From assembly GCA_023429365.1 (NCBI GenBank), contig JAEYVW010000464.1, positions 1 through 8,387 of the forward strand: a stretch of 8,387 bases of DNA, in the 5' to 3' direction. This DNA is from Bacteroidota bacterium (GTDB taxonomy: Bacteria; Bacteroidota; Bacteroidia; Chitinophagales; Chitinophagaceae). How positions within the stretch are numbered: the stretch's first letter is position 1; each line of letters begins with the position of its first letter. A model generated the notes under the pieces. That model was not told where the DNA came from and ran no database searches. It saw nothing but the letters and a program-made list of their open reading frames with translations. This document shows positions 1 through 5,767 of the stretch, piece after piece. A program made the position numbers and the translations under genes.

Positions 1-42
1 ATCGTCTTAAAATGCGAGTAAACCATAGATGATAGCGAAATG

Positions 43-76
43 AAACAAGCCCGGGCGTCTGTGACCGGGCTTGTTT
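43..76 (-). terminator. Intrinsic terminator hairpin, probably bidirectional
   Basis: A perfect 12-bp inverted repeat (AAACAAGCCCGG at 43-54, CCGGGCTTGTTT at 65-76) encloses a 10-nt loop. The GC-rich core is flanked by A-runs on one side and T-runs on the other, so either strand gives a hairpin followed by U residues. It lies 24 bp past the stop codon of the small minus-strand gene ending at 100 and would end that transcript. Read on the plus strand it is followed by TTTTAAACATTTT, so it could also stop a plus-strand gene lying left of the window. Confidence 0.85.
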
Positions 77-99
77 TAAACATTTTATAAGATAAATGT

Positions 100-414
100 C
101 TATTGCTGCAAAACTACTTCGCCTACATCCAGGGGCTGACCTTCCTTTACTTCAAGGTTTTCGAGTGTTACATCTTTATATGGATCTTTCGCGTCGACAA
201 CCACTCTGTAGGTGCCAGGTTTTACCTCAATGGTGAATGCACCACCACTGACCGTTCCTTTGGTAGAATCGGAAGCGCCATAAGCCCAAACGGCTTCCGC
301 TCCGTCAGCAGGTGTTACTTTACCTGTGATTGACGACTGATTGACGGTTGTAAATGCAAACAGACCGGCAAGGGAAGCTGCAACTATTCCGCATGTTAAG
401 ATACTCTTCTTCAT
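100..414 (-). CDS. Small exported protein with carboxypeptidase regulatory-like beta domain
   Basis: A 104-residue protein starting at ATG 412-414 and ending in TAG. Residues 1-23 form a signal peptide: a KK start, then a hydrophobic stretch rich in Ala, Leu, Gly and Phe. The rest, from about residue 28, reads as one Ig-like beta sandwich: SITGKVTPADGAEAVWAYG, a glycine turn (SGGAFTIEV), then KPGTYRVVVDA, and a final strand pair ending DVGEVVLQQ. The order GxV, then FTIxVxPGTYxVxV, then DVGxVxL is typical of carboxypeptidase-regulatory-like domains, which Bacteroidota attach to many exported proteins. Here the domain stands alone with no catalytic or receptor part. It is probably periplasmic or surface exposed and its ligand is unknown. 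It appears to be transcribed alone and ends at the hairpin at 43-76. The domain assignment is good; the function is not known. Confidence 0.85.
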   Translation of the reverse strand: MKKSILTCGIVAASLAGLFAFTTVNQSSITGKVTPADGAEAVWAYGASDSTKGTVSGGAFTIEVKPGTYRVVVDAKDPYKDVTLENLEVKEGQPLDVGEVVLQQ

Positions 415-615
415 GATTAGAGATTTTATGGTTATAAAAATGATACGTGTTCATTCTCATAAACCGATAGCGTAGGTTGCCGGATGTCCCTGAAAAACCA
501 ACTACTATGCCAACACGCTTTTTTGTGGAAAACAAGCAAAATCCTAGATAAAACAGGATCGAGGTATTTTGCCGGATTCAGCATCTGTTTAGTAACTTCC
601 GTTAAATTAATTGCA

Positions 616-1332
616 ATGGCCATACAACCCTGGCGAACCGGGAAGGTAGTACGTATTGAAAATGAAACTCCTAACACCCGGCGCTATTGGATCGAAATTC
701 CCGAACTCAGCTCTTTTGATTTTGAACCTGGTCAGTTTGTGACCCTTGACCTCCCCATTCACGAAAAGCCAAACAAGCGCTGGCGCAGCTATTCAATAGC
801 GAGCTGGCCAGATGGCACCAATGTTTTTGAACTGGTGATCGTCCTGGTGGAAGATGGACTTGGCACTCCCTGGATTTTTGAAAATGTTAAAGTAGGTAGC
901 GAACTCATTCTTCGTGGGCCTCAGGGAGTATTTGTATTACGCGAAGAAAATCTGCAGAAAGATCTTTTCCTAATCTGTACCGGTACCGGTATCGCTCCTT
1001 TCCGTAGTATGGTACATCATATCTACCGGCACAATATACCACACAAGGATATCCATATCATCTTTGGGAGTCGTACAAAACAGGATATTTTATACTATGA
1101 TGAATTGAGAAGTCTGCCACTGGAGCATTATCATTACCTGCCAACATTGTCACGAGAAGAATGGGAAGGCAAAAAAGGTTATGTGCATGCCATCTATGAA
1201 GAACTTTGCTGCAATAAACAGGATGCAAGCTTTTTTCTGTGCGGTTGGAAAAACATGATAGACGAAGCCAAGCAACGGATTATGGCCATGGGCTACGACA
1301 GGAAGGCCATTCACCAGGAACTATATGGATAA
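616..1332 (+). CDS. FAD-binding ferredoxin--NAD(P)H reductase-like oxidoreductase
   Basis: A 238-residue flavoprotein of the ferredoxin-NADP+ reductase fold, expected to be cytoplasmic and to move electrons between NAD(P)H and a one-electron carrier through FAD. The N-terminal beta-barrel (about 5-105) carries the flavin motif RSYS (57-60), with PGQFVTLDLP before it and GPQG (101-104) closing the domain. The C-terminal nucleotide domain (about 115-238) has LICTGTGIAPFRSM (GTGIAP 123-128), IIFGSR (148-153) and CGWKNMIDE (209-217), and ends in the family-like ELYG. There is no [2Fe-2S] or globin module, so the partner must be a separate protein. I chose ATG 616: the open frame extends back to 484, but the 44 extra residues do not resemble the family, whose proteins begin just before the first barrel strand. 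The electron partner and the NADH/NADPH preference cannot be read from the sequence. It is divergent from the gene at 100-414 and convergent with glyQS. Confidence 0.9.
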   Translation: MAIQPWRTGKVVRIENETPNTRRYWIEIPELSSFDFEPGQFVTLDLPIHEKPNKRWRSYSIASWPDGTNVFELVIVLVEDGLGTPWIFENVKVGSELILRGPQGVFVLREENLQKDLFLICTGTGIAPFRSMVHHIYRHNIPHKDIHIIFGSRTKQDILYYDELRSLPLEHYHYLPTLSREEWEGKKGYVHAIYEELCCNKQDASFFLCGWKNMIDEAKQRIMAMGYDRKAIHQELYG

Positions 1333-1407
1333 TGATGCTTAATAAAAGCTATTCACTTCTATAACTTCTAAATCTTCCCGTCTTCTTTCCTTCCCGGCAA
1401 GAAAAAC

Positions 1408-2874
1408 TTATATCTTACTATTTACAATCTCCCGGAGCCTGTCCGCCGGTACTCTTTCCTGTTCCATACTATCGCGGTAACGAATGGTGACGGTGTTGTC
1501 TTCTTTGGTTTGGTGATCAACCGTCACACAAAATGGCGTACCCAGCGCATCCATCCGGCGATAACGTTTACCTATAGCATCTTTTTCTTCATAGAAGCAG
1601 CGGAAATGTGGCTGGCAATCTTCCATGATCTTTTTAGCGATATCAGGCAGACCATCTCTTTTCACAAGCGGGAAGATGGCGAGTTTTACCGGCGCCAGTT
1701 TTGCCGGTAATCGCAACACCACACGGCTATCGGGCTTTTCAGGAGTACTCAGGTCCTGCTCCTCGTATGCATTACTGACTACCAGCAAGAACATACGGTC
1801 GAGACCAATAGATGTTTCGATCACATAAGGAATATAATTACCATATGGTTTGCCCGTCGCCGGATCAATATCATTATCGAAATAATTTTGTTTCTTACGG
1901 CTATACTCCTGGTGCTGTTTTAAATCGAAATCGCTGCGGGAGTGTATGCCTTCCACTTCTTTAAAACCAATTGGGAACTCAAACTCAATATCGCAGGCTT
2001 CTTTGGCATAATGCGCCAGTTTCACATGATCATGATACCGGTATTTATCAGCCGGCAAACCCAGGCTGAGATGCCATTTCAAACGTTCCTCTTTCCAATA
2101 ACGGTACCATTCGCCTTCTGTACCCGGGCGTACAAAGAACTGCATCTCCATTTGTTCAAATTCACGCATCCTGAACACGAACTGCCGGGCGACGATCTCA
2201 TTCCGAAAAGCTTTACCGATCTGCGCGATACCAAACGGCACTTTCATCCTGCCTGTTTTCTGCACATTCAAAAAGTTTACAAAGATGCCCTGCGCCGTTT
2301 CAGGACGCAGGTATACTTTGTTGTCTTCATCCTCGGAGGAAGAAGTAGAACCAAATTCAGTCGAGAACATCAGGTTGAACTGGCGGATATCCGTCCAATT
2401 GGTGGTGCCGCTTATGGCGCATTTTATATTGCGGTCAACGATCAGTTGTTTCAAGCCCGCGAAATCGTCTTTCGACAATAAAAGATCCATCTCTTCCAGC
2501 ATACCCTTTGCTTCATCGAGCCGGCCTTCCGCTTCGAGTAGTTCAGCATGTGCCTCTATCAGGTGATCCACACGATAACGCTTTTTGCTGTCTTTGTTGT
2601 CGATCATGGGATCGTTGAAATTGTCCACGTGACCCGAAGCTTTCCAGGTTGTCGGGTGCATAAATATGGCCGCGTCAATACCCACCACATCATCGCGTAA
2701 CTGTGTCATGCTTTTCCACCAGTAGTCCTTTATATTTTTCTTCAATTCACTACCCCACTGGCCGTAATCATAAACAGCCTGCAAACCATCATAGATCTCG
2801 CTGCTGGGGAAAATAAAGCCGTATTCTTTACAGTGCGAAATGATCGCCTGGAACTTGTTGGTATCGTTTGCCAT
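1408..2874 (-). CDS. glyQS: Glycine--tRNA ligase, single-chain homodimeric type
   Basis: A class II aminoacyl-tRNA synthetase of 488 residues that attaches glycine to tRNA-Gly, in the eukaryote/archaea-like alpha2 form rather than the alpha2-beta2 form. Visible from the N-terminus: EYGFIFPSSEIYDGLQAVYDYG and SGHVDNFNDPMIDNK, both characteristic of GlyRS; LRPETAQGIFVNF (189-201); motif 2 around FRNEIVARQFVFRMREFEQMEM (about 223-244); GIHSRSDFDL (309-318); motif 3 IETSIGLDRMF (352-362); and a C-terminal anticodon-binding domain from about residue 395. Length and motifs are complete. A TTG three codons upstream (2881-2883) could also start the frame, but it lies within a -7 promoter box, so ATG 2872-2874 is preferred. 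The gene follows the BrkB-like gene by 57 bp in the same direction but appears to have its own promoter. I see no T-box or other leader regulation, as expected with so short a leader. Confidence 0.97.
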   Translation of the reverse strand: MANDTNKFQAIISHCKEYGFIFPSSEIYDGLQAVYDYGQWGSELKKNIKDYWWKSMTQLRDDVVGIDAAIFMHPTTWKASGHVDNFNDPMIDNKDSKKRYRVDHLIEAHAELLEAEGRLDEAKGMLEEMDLLLSKDDFAGLKQLIVDRNIKCAISGTTNWTDIRQFNLMFSTEFGSTSSSEDEDNKVYLRPETAQGIFVNFLNVQKTGRMKVPFGIAQIGKAFRNEIVARQFVFRMREFEQMEMQFFVRPGTEGEWYRYWKEERLKWHLSLGLPADKYRYHDHVKLAHYAKEACDIEFEFPIGFKEVEGIHSRSDFDLKQHQEYSRKKQNYFDNDIDPATGKPYGNYIPYVIETSIGLDRMFLLVVSNAYEEQDLSTPEKPDSRVVLRLPAKLAPVKLAIFPLVKRDGLPDIAKKIMEDCQPHFRCFYEEKDAIGKRYRRMDALGTPFCVTVDHQTKEDNTVTIRYRDSMEQERVPADRLREIVNSKI

Positions 2875-2880
2875 AGGGCG

Positions 2881-2888
2881 CAAAAGTA
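2881..2888 (-). promoter_or_regulatory. Bacteroidota -7 promoter box of glyQS
   Basis: Read on the minus strand this is TACTTTTG, an exact match to the Bacteroidota primary-sigma consensus TAnnTTTG. Only six bases (CGCCCT) separate it from the ATG at 2874, so transcription should begin at or within a few bases of the start codon. The -33 element is weak: TTTC begins 20 bases upstream of the box, where TTTG or TTG would be expected. The assignment rests on motif and position only. Confidence 0.6.
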
Positions 2889-2931
2889 AGAAGTCTGTAC
2901 TAATGAAAGCCGGCCGGGGTACTCAACGGGG

Positions 2932-3933
2932 TTAACTGGCATCTTTATCCTCACTTCTTTTTGCAACACTGGTTTCCTGCAGGTCTTTATTGGCCGGCAC
3001 TTCCACCTCCTCTATCCAAACGGCGTATTTGCTGGGATAGATACGGGAGCCGGAACTAACGGCATAACCGTGTGTAAATGCCGCGCCAAAATAAAGGATG
3101 GTAGCAGAATAATATACCCACAAAAGGATGACAATTACCGAACCCGCAGCCCCATAAGCCGAAGTCATCCGGTTGTTGCCCAGGTAGTAGCTGATCAGGT
3201 ACTTCCCGGCCATAAACAAAATGGCCGTAGCAAAGGCACCGGCTTTTACATGTCGCCACTCTATCCGGGCATCAGGCAATACTTTAAAAATTAATCCAAA
3301 CAATAAGGCCGTCATCAGAAATGTGACCAGCAGGTTTACTGAATAAGCGAGTATGACCTGCGTATCGGGAAAGAGTTGCGTGAGCCGTTGGAGCAATGCA
3401 TCCAAGATGCCATTCAGGACCAGCGATACCAGCAACAAAAAACCCAGGGAGATGATCATCGAAAAAGATAAAAGCCGGTTGATGATCAGCCTCAGCAACC
3501 CACGACCCTTGCGGGGCTTGGATTTCAACCACCAAATTCTATTGATCGAGTCCTGGATCTCACCAAAAACACTGGTAGCGCCAATGATCACAGTGACCAG
3601 GCCGATGATCGTTGCAAAGTTGCCTTCTCCCGATAAAGTGGCATTTCGGATCGTTTGTTGTATCTGGATGGCAGCTTCCGCTCCCACCAGGGCCGAGATT
3701 TGTCCATAAACGGAACCCTGAACAGCCTGTTCACCGTAGAATACTTCGATTACCCATACAATAATTATAATAAGCCCGGGCAACGAGAACACGGTATAGT
3801 AAGCCAGGGCTGCGCTTAGTTTCATGAGCTTGAGCTCAAACAAAGCCACGAATGCATGCTTTATACTTTTCCAGATCAGCTTTAAGGGCATATAGCTGAC
3901 GTGAAAAAAATGGTGCCAAAAATCAGGTTTCAC
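2932..3933 (-). CDS. YihY/BrkB-family integral membrane protein
   Basis: A 333-residue inner-membrane protein with about six hydrophobic segments (roughly 47-65, 108-126, 153-175, 194-217, 231-250 and 260-288). Family hallmarks are the N-terminal KLSAALAYYTVFSLPGLI (38-55), FGEIQDSINRIWWLK (123-137) and the last segment starting YGAAGSVIVILLWVYYSA (from 260). The C-terminal tail is charged and presumably soluble. The family was once labelled ribonuclease BN, but that was a misassignment; its true role is unsettled, with transport or envelope functions proposed. The listed start is a GTG (3931-3933) overlapping the upstream pyrophosphohydrolase gene by 11 bp, which suggests translational coupling. 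An in-frame ATG at 3889-3891, giving 319 residues, is a serious alternative because the conserved part begins only around residue 38. The stop lies 57 bp before the glyQS start. Confidence 0.9.
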   Translation of the reverse strand: MKPDFWHHFFHVSYMPLKLIWKSIKHAFVALFELKLMKLSAALAYYTVFSLPGLIIIIVWVIEVFYGEQAVQGSVYGQISALVGAEAAIQIQQTIRNATLSGEGNFATIIGLVTVIIGATSVFGEIQDSINRIWWLKSKPRKGRGLLRLIINRLLSFSMIISLGFLLLVSLVLNGILDALLQRLTQLFPDTQVILAYSVNLLVTFLMTALLFGLIFKVLPDARIEWRHVKAGAFATAILFMAGKYLISYYLGNNRMTSAYGAAGSVIVILLWVYYSATILYFGAAFTHGYAVSSGSRIYPSKYAVWIEEVEVPANKDLQETSVAKRSEDKDAS

Positions 3934-4288
3934 TGTTTCCTTTCAACTTCTGATTTTGCTGATGACGAAAAGCATCACGGTTTTGCTTTTTATCAAAATT
4001 CTTTTGTAAGGCGGCTTCCAGGTCAACTCCTATTTGATTAGCAAGACAGATCAATACCCAAAGTACATCAGCCATTTCATCGGCAAGGACATCATTTTCC
4101 TTTCCCGGCGCTGGTTTACGGGGATCATTTGATTTATACGATTGCTCACCATACAACCTTGCCATATGGCTCGATAGTTCACCTACTTCCTCTGCCAGGA
4201 TCGCGGTATTGGTAAGTTCGTTGAAGTAACGAACACCTACAGTTTTTATCCAATGATCAACCTGTTGCTGCGCCTGCTGTATAGTCAT
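3923..4288 (-). CDS. MazG-like nucleotide pyrophosphohydrolase
   Basis: A 121-residue all-alpha NTP pyrophosphohydrolase of the MazG/dUTPase-like superfamily. Such enzymes split NTPs or dNTPs into the monophosphate and pyrophosphate and are thought to clean the nucleotide pool. The metal-binding pattern is clear: EEVGE at 33-37 supplies the first acidic cluster, and ADEMADVLWVLICLAN (69-84) gives the second, E71xxD74. Between them is a short polar, proline-containing loop (51-67). The basic, Gln-rich tail (98-121) is not part of the catalytic core. I prefer the start ATG 4286-4288, giving MTIQQAQQQVDHWI, which begins at the first family helix; an upstream TTG at 4313-4315 would add nine residues with no family character. 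The true substrate cannot be told from the sequence. The gene overlaps the start of the BrkB-like gene downstream, so the two are probably co-transcribed. Confidence 0.92.
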   Translation of the reverse strand: MTIQQAQQQVDHWIKTVGVRYFNELTNTAILAEEVGELSSHMARLYGEQSYKSNDPRKPAPGKENDVLADEMADVLWVLICLANQIGVDLEAALQKNFDKKQNRDAFRHQQNQKLKGNSET

Positions 4289-4399
4289 AACATTATTTTT
4301 AGAGAGTAATTGCAATATAGCATGATTCTTGCCGTTATAGCCTCCCGGCTAAACCGCACCCGCTGAAACAGACTGTTCCTAATATTCAATTGATGAGCT

Positions 4400-4747
4400 A
4401 TGTTACTACCCATTATTATCCGAAAGATCCTCCCTGTATTCCTGATCGTATGTTTCGCCGCTGTTACGCAGGCCCAATCTGTAAAAACCGCAGTATCTGT
4501 TAAAGAAATTGAAAAGAACGCGAAGCCATACCGCATTCTTACATCGGGCAAACAGATCACCATTAAATGTATAAAAGATATAAAAAGCCTGATGGTTTGG
4601 ACATCGGATGGCAACCGTGTGCTTGAAGAGAAAAATGTCGGCGCCAATCAATACCAGTTCCGCATCACCATCAGGGAAAAGATTTTCTTTGTTATGCTTC
4701 GTCTTGAAGACGGCAAGGTTTATTCTGAAAAATTTGGGATCGAGTAA
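4400..4747 (+). CDS. Small exported protein resembling a free-standing type IX sorting tail
   Basis: A 115-residue protein with a clear signal peptide (hydrophobic 8-22, likely cleavage after AQA at about 24-26), a short linker, then one beta-rich segment of about 70 residues. The order of that segment is ITIKCIKDIKSLMVWTSDG, then NRVLEE, then YQFRITI, then FFVMLRLEDGK ending SEKFGI. This resembles the C-terminal sorting domain of Bacteroidota type IX secretion cargo: a strand, a 'v.v.d..G' turn, a variable loop, 'yf.v.l..g.....Kf.i'. In cargo proteins that domain follows a large passenger; here there is none. The resemblance is my reading of the pattern, not a search result, so I name no function. 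It is flanked by mazG-like on the left (divergent) and dtd on the right (convergent). No convincing promoter box was found. Confidence 0.75.
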   Translation: MLLPIIIRKILPVFLIVCFAAVTQAQSVKTAVSVKEIEKNAKPYRILTSGKQITIKCIKDIKSLMVWTSDGNRVLEEKNVGANQYQFRITIREKIFFVMLRLEDGKVYSEKFGIE

Positions 4748-4796
4748 TCACTACCGCATCCTGAACCCAATAACGATCTGTAGTGGGGATGCCCTA

Positions 4797-4814
4797 ACCC
4801 GATAGTTATCGGGT
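4797..4814. repeat. Palindrome ACCCGATAGTTATCGGGT between convergent genes
   Basis: ACCCGATA at 4797-4804 and TATCGGGT at 4807-4814 form an almost perfect palindrome that can fold as a 7-bp stem with an AGTT loop. It sits between the stop codons of the small exported protein (4747) and dtd (4838). Neither side carries a T-run, so it is not a canonical intrinsic terminator. It could slow or end transcription in both directions, or be one copy of a dispersed intergenic palindrome. The window holds only this one copy. Confidence 0.55.
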
Positions 4815-4837
4815 CCTAATTACCAATTCCTCACCCC

Positions 4838-5290
4838 TCACTCCTTATTCTGCGAATCTATAATAATCGTAACCGGTCCATCATTGAGTAATTCAACCTT
4901 CATGTCGGCGCCAAATTCACCAGTATGCACGGGTCGGCCCAGGTCGGCAGACAGCTGGGTTTTCATTTTTTGATAAAGTGGAACGGCGATATCGGGTTTG
5001 CTCGCTTTGATATAAGAGGGGCGATTGCCTTTTTTGGTGGAAGCGTGTAAGGTGAACTGGCTTACCAGTAGGATTTCTCCGCCAGTATCCTTTACCGAAA
5101 TATTCATAACCCCGGCTTCGTCATCAAACACACGTAGGTTCACGATCTTTGAGCTAAGCCATTCCACATCATCGTTAGTATCCGCGTCTTCAATGCCCAG
5201 CAAAACCAAGAGCCCCGATCCGATCTGTGCATACACACTACCGTCGATCGTAACGGAAGCCTTTGTAACCCGCTGTATGACTGCTCTCAT
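4838..5290 (-). CDS. dtd: D-aminoacyl-tRNA deacylase
   Basis: A complete 150-residue DTD, a cytoplasmic homodimer that hydrolyses D-amino acids (and glycine mischarged onto tRNA-Ala) from tRNA and so keeps them out of protein. Hallmarks are the N-terminal MRAVIQRVTKASVTI, the SQFT motif at 77-80 within LLVSQFTLHA, and the C-terminal NDGPVTI with the Gly-cisPro pair (138-139). These two motifs build the chirality-checking pocket across the dimer interface. The strand GLLVLLGI (26-33) and KGNRPSY (87-93) are also as expected. Start ATG 5288-5290 matches the universal family N-terminus. The gene is divergent from arfB with 51 bp between the start codons. Only the C-terminal tail SQNKE is unremarkable. 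I see no irregularity. Confidence 0.97.
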   Translation of the reverse strand: MRAVIQRVTKASVTIDGSVYAQIGSGLLVLLGIEDADTNDDVEWLSSKIVNLRVFDDEAGVMNISVKDTGGEILLVSQFTLHASTKKGNRPSYIKASKPDIAVPLYQKMKTQLSADLGRPVHTGEFGADMKVELLNDGPVTIIIDSQNKE

Positions 5291-5295
5291 AATTG

Positions 5296-5303
5296 TATCT
5301 TTA
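5296..5303 (+). promoter_or_regulatory. Possible -7 promoter box of arfB
   Basis: TATCTTTA matches the Bacteroidota -7 consensus TAnnTTTG except for the last base. It lies 38 bases before the arfB ATG, and transcription would begin near 5308. No -33 element at the proper distance is evident. This is a weak call based on motif similarity and position. Confidence 0.3.
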
Positions 5304-5309
5304 TCGCAA

Positions 5310-5317
5310 CAAATGTA
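5310..5317 (-). promoter_or_regulatory. Bacteroidota -7 promoter box of dtd
   Basis: On the minus strand this is TACATTTG, an exact TAnnTTTG match, 19 bases before the dtd ATG, giving an expected leader of roughly 10-15 bases. No good -33 TTG/TTTG lies at the expected distance upstream, so the promoter may be weak or need an activator. It sits inside the presumed leader of the divergent arfB. Confidence 0.5.
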
Positions 5318-5341
5318 GTTGATAGTTCAGCGCACCTGCCC

Positions 5342-5746
5342 ATGATCGATTTCAGCAAAGAAATAACATTCCAGACAACCCGGAGCGGCGGTAAAGGCGG
5401 CCAGCATGTAAATAAAGTGGAAACGGCGGTGATTGCTTCATTTGCCATCAACGATTCACAAATGCTCGCCGACCAACAAAAAAGCCAGGTACTTGAAAAA
5501 CTATCCAATCGCATCAATGCTGAGGGAATCTTACAGGTTAAATCACAAACCCACCGCAGCCAGATCGCGAATAAAGAAGAAGCGGTTGAAAAGATCAATA
5601 AACTCGTCAACACGGCGTTATTAAAAAAGAAAGCCCGGATCGCCACGCGGATCAGCCGGGCCGCCAAAGAAAAAAGGCTGGAATCGAAAAAAAAGAAATC
5701 TGAAATCAAATCGGGCCGTAAGAAGTTCGGACCGGGCGACTATTAG
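5342..5746 (+). CDS. arfB: Peptidyl-tRNA hydrolase ArfB (YaeJ-like ribosome rescue factor)
   Basis: A 134-residue release-factor-like protein. The N-terminal catalytic domain carries RSGGKGGQHVNKVET (14-28), whose GGQ (19-21) is the universal loop that triggers peptidyl-tRNA hydrolysis in the ribosomal peptidyl-transferase centre. After a helical middle part (LSNRINAEGILQVKSQTHRSQ) comes a very basic tail from about residue 98 to the end, rich in Lys and Arg (for example KEKRLESKKKKS). In the ArfB family this tail enters the empty mRNA channel and recognises ribosomes stalled without a codon in the A site. Its size matches single-domain ArfB and is far too short for RF1 or RF2, which also have codon-recognition domains absent here. 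It is therefore predicted to free ribosomes stalled on broken mRNA. It is divergent from dtd and followed after 21 bp by the cytochrome gene, which may share its transcript. Confidence 0.93.
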   Translation: MIDFSKEITFQTTRSGGKGGQHVNKVETAVIASFAINDSQMLADQQKSQVLEKLSNRINAEGILQVKSQTHRSQIANKEEAVEKINKLVNTALLKKKARIATRISRAAKEKRLESKKKKSEIKSGRKKFGPGDY

Positions 5747-5767
5747 AACTAATTAAGTCTTTGACCT

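Noticed and set aside
541..560. ATCCT ... AGGAT inverted repeat upstream of the reductase gene
   Set aside because: A 5-bp AT-rich stem of this sort is expected by chance and is not linked to a promoter I can recognise.
565..571. TATTTTG as a -7 box for the reductase gene
   Set aside because: It has one base too few between TA and TTTG to match TAnnTTTG, and no -33 element lies at the right distance; not strong enough to annotate.
484..615. An open extension of 44 codons before the FAD-binding reductase
   Set aside because: The added residues do not resemble the family N-terminus and would cover the space where a promoter is expected; ATG 616 fits the domain boundary.
1333..1407. Possible terminator between the convergent reductase and glyQS genes (GCTTAATAAAAGC)
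   Set aside because: The stem is only 4 bp with no clear T-run following; no convincing hairpin is seen in the 75-bp gap.
1942..2481. A 179-codon open frame on the plus strand
   Set aside because: It lies wholly antisense to glyQS and its translation has no domain character; it is a shadow of the well-conserved synthetase.
5287..5709. A 140-codon open frame on the minus strand
   Set aside because: It lies antisense to arfB, whose GGQ motif and basic tail are unmistakable; the hydrophobic look comes from reading Lys-rich codons backwards.
5751..5767. Possible separate promoter for the cytochrome gene (TAAGTCTTTG)
   Set aside because: The spacing inside the box is wrong for TAnnTTTG; co-transcription with arfB across the 21-bp gap is at least as likely.
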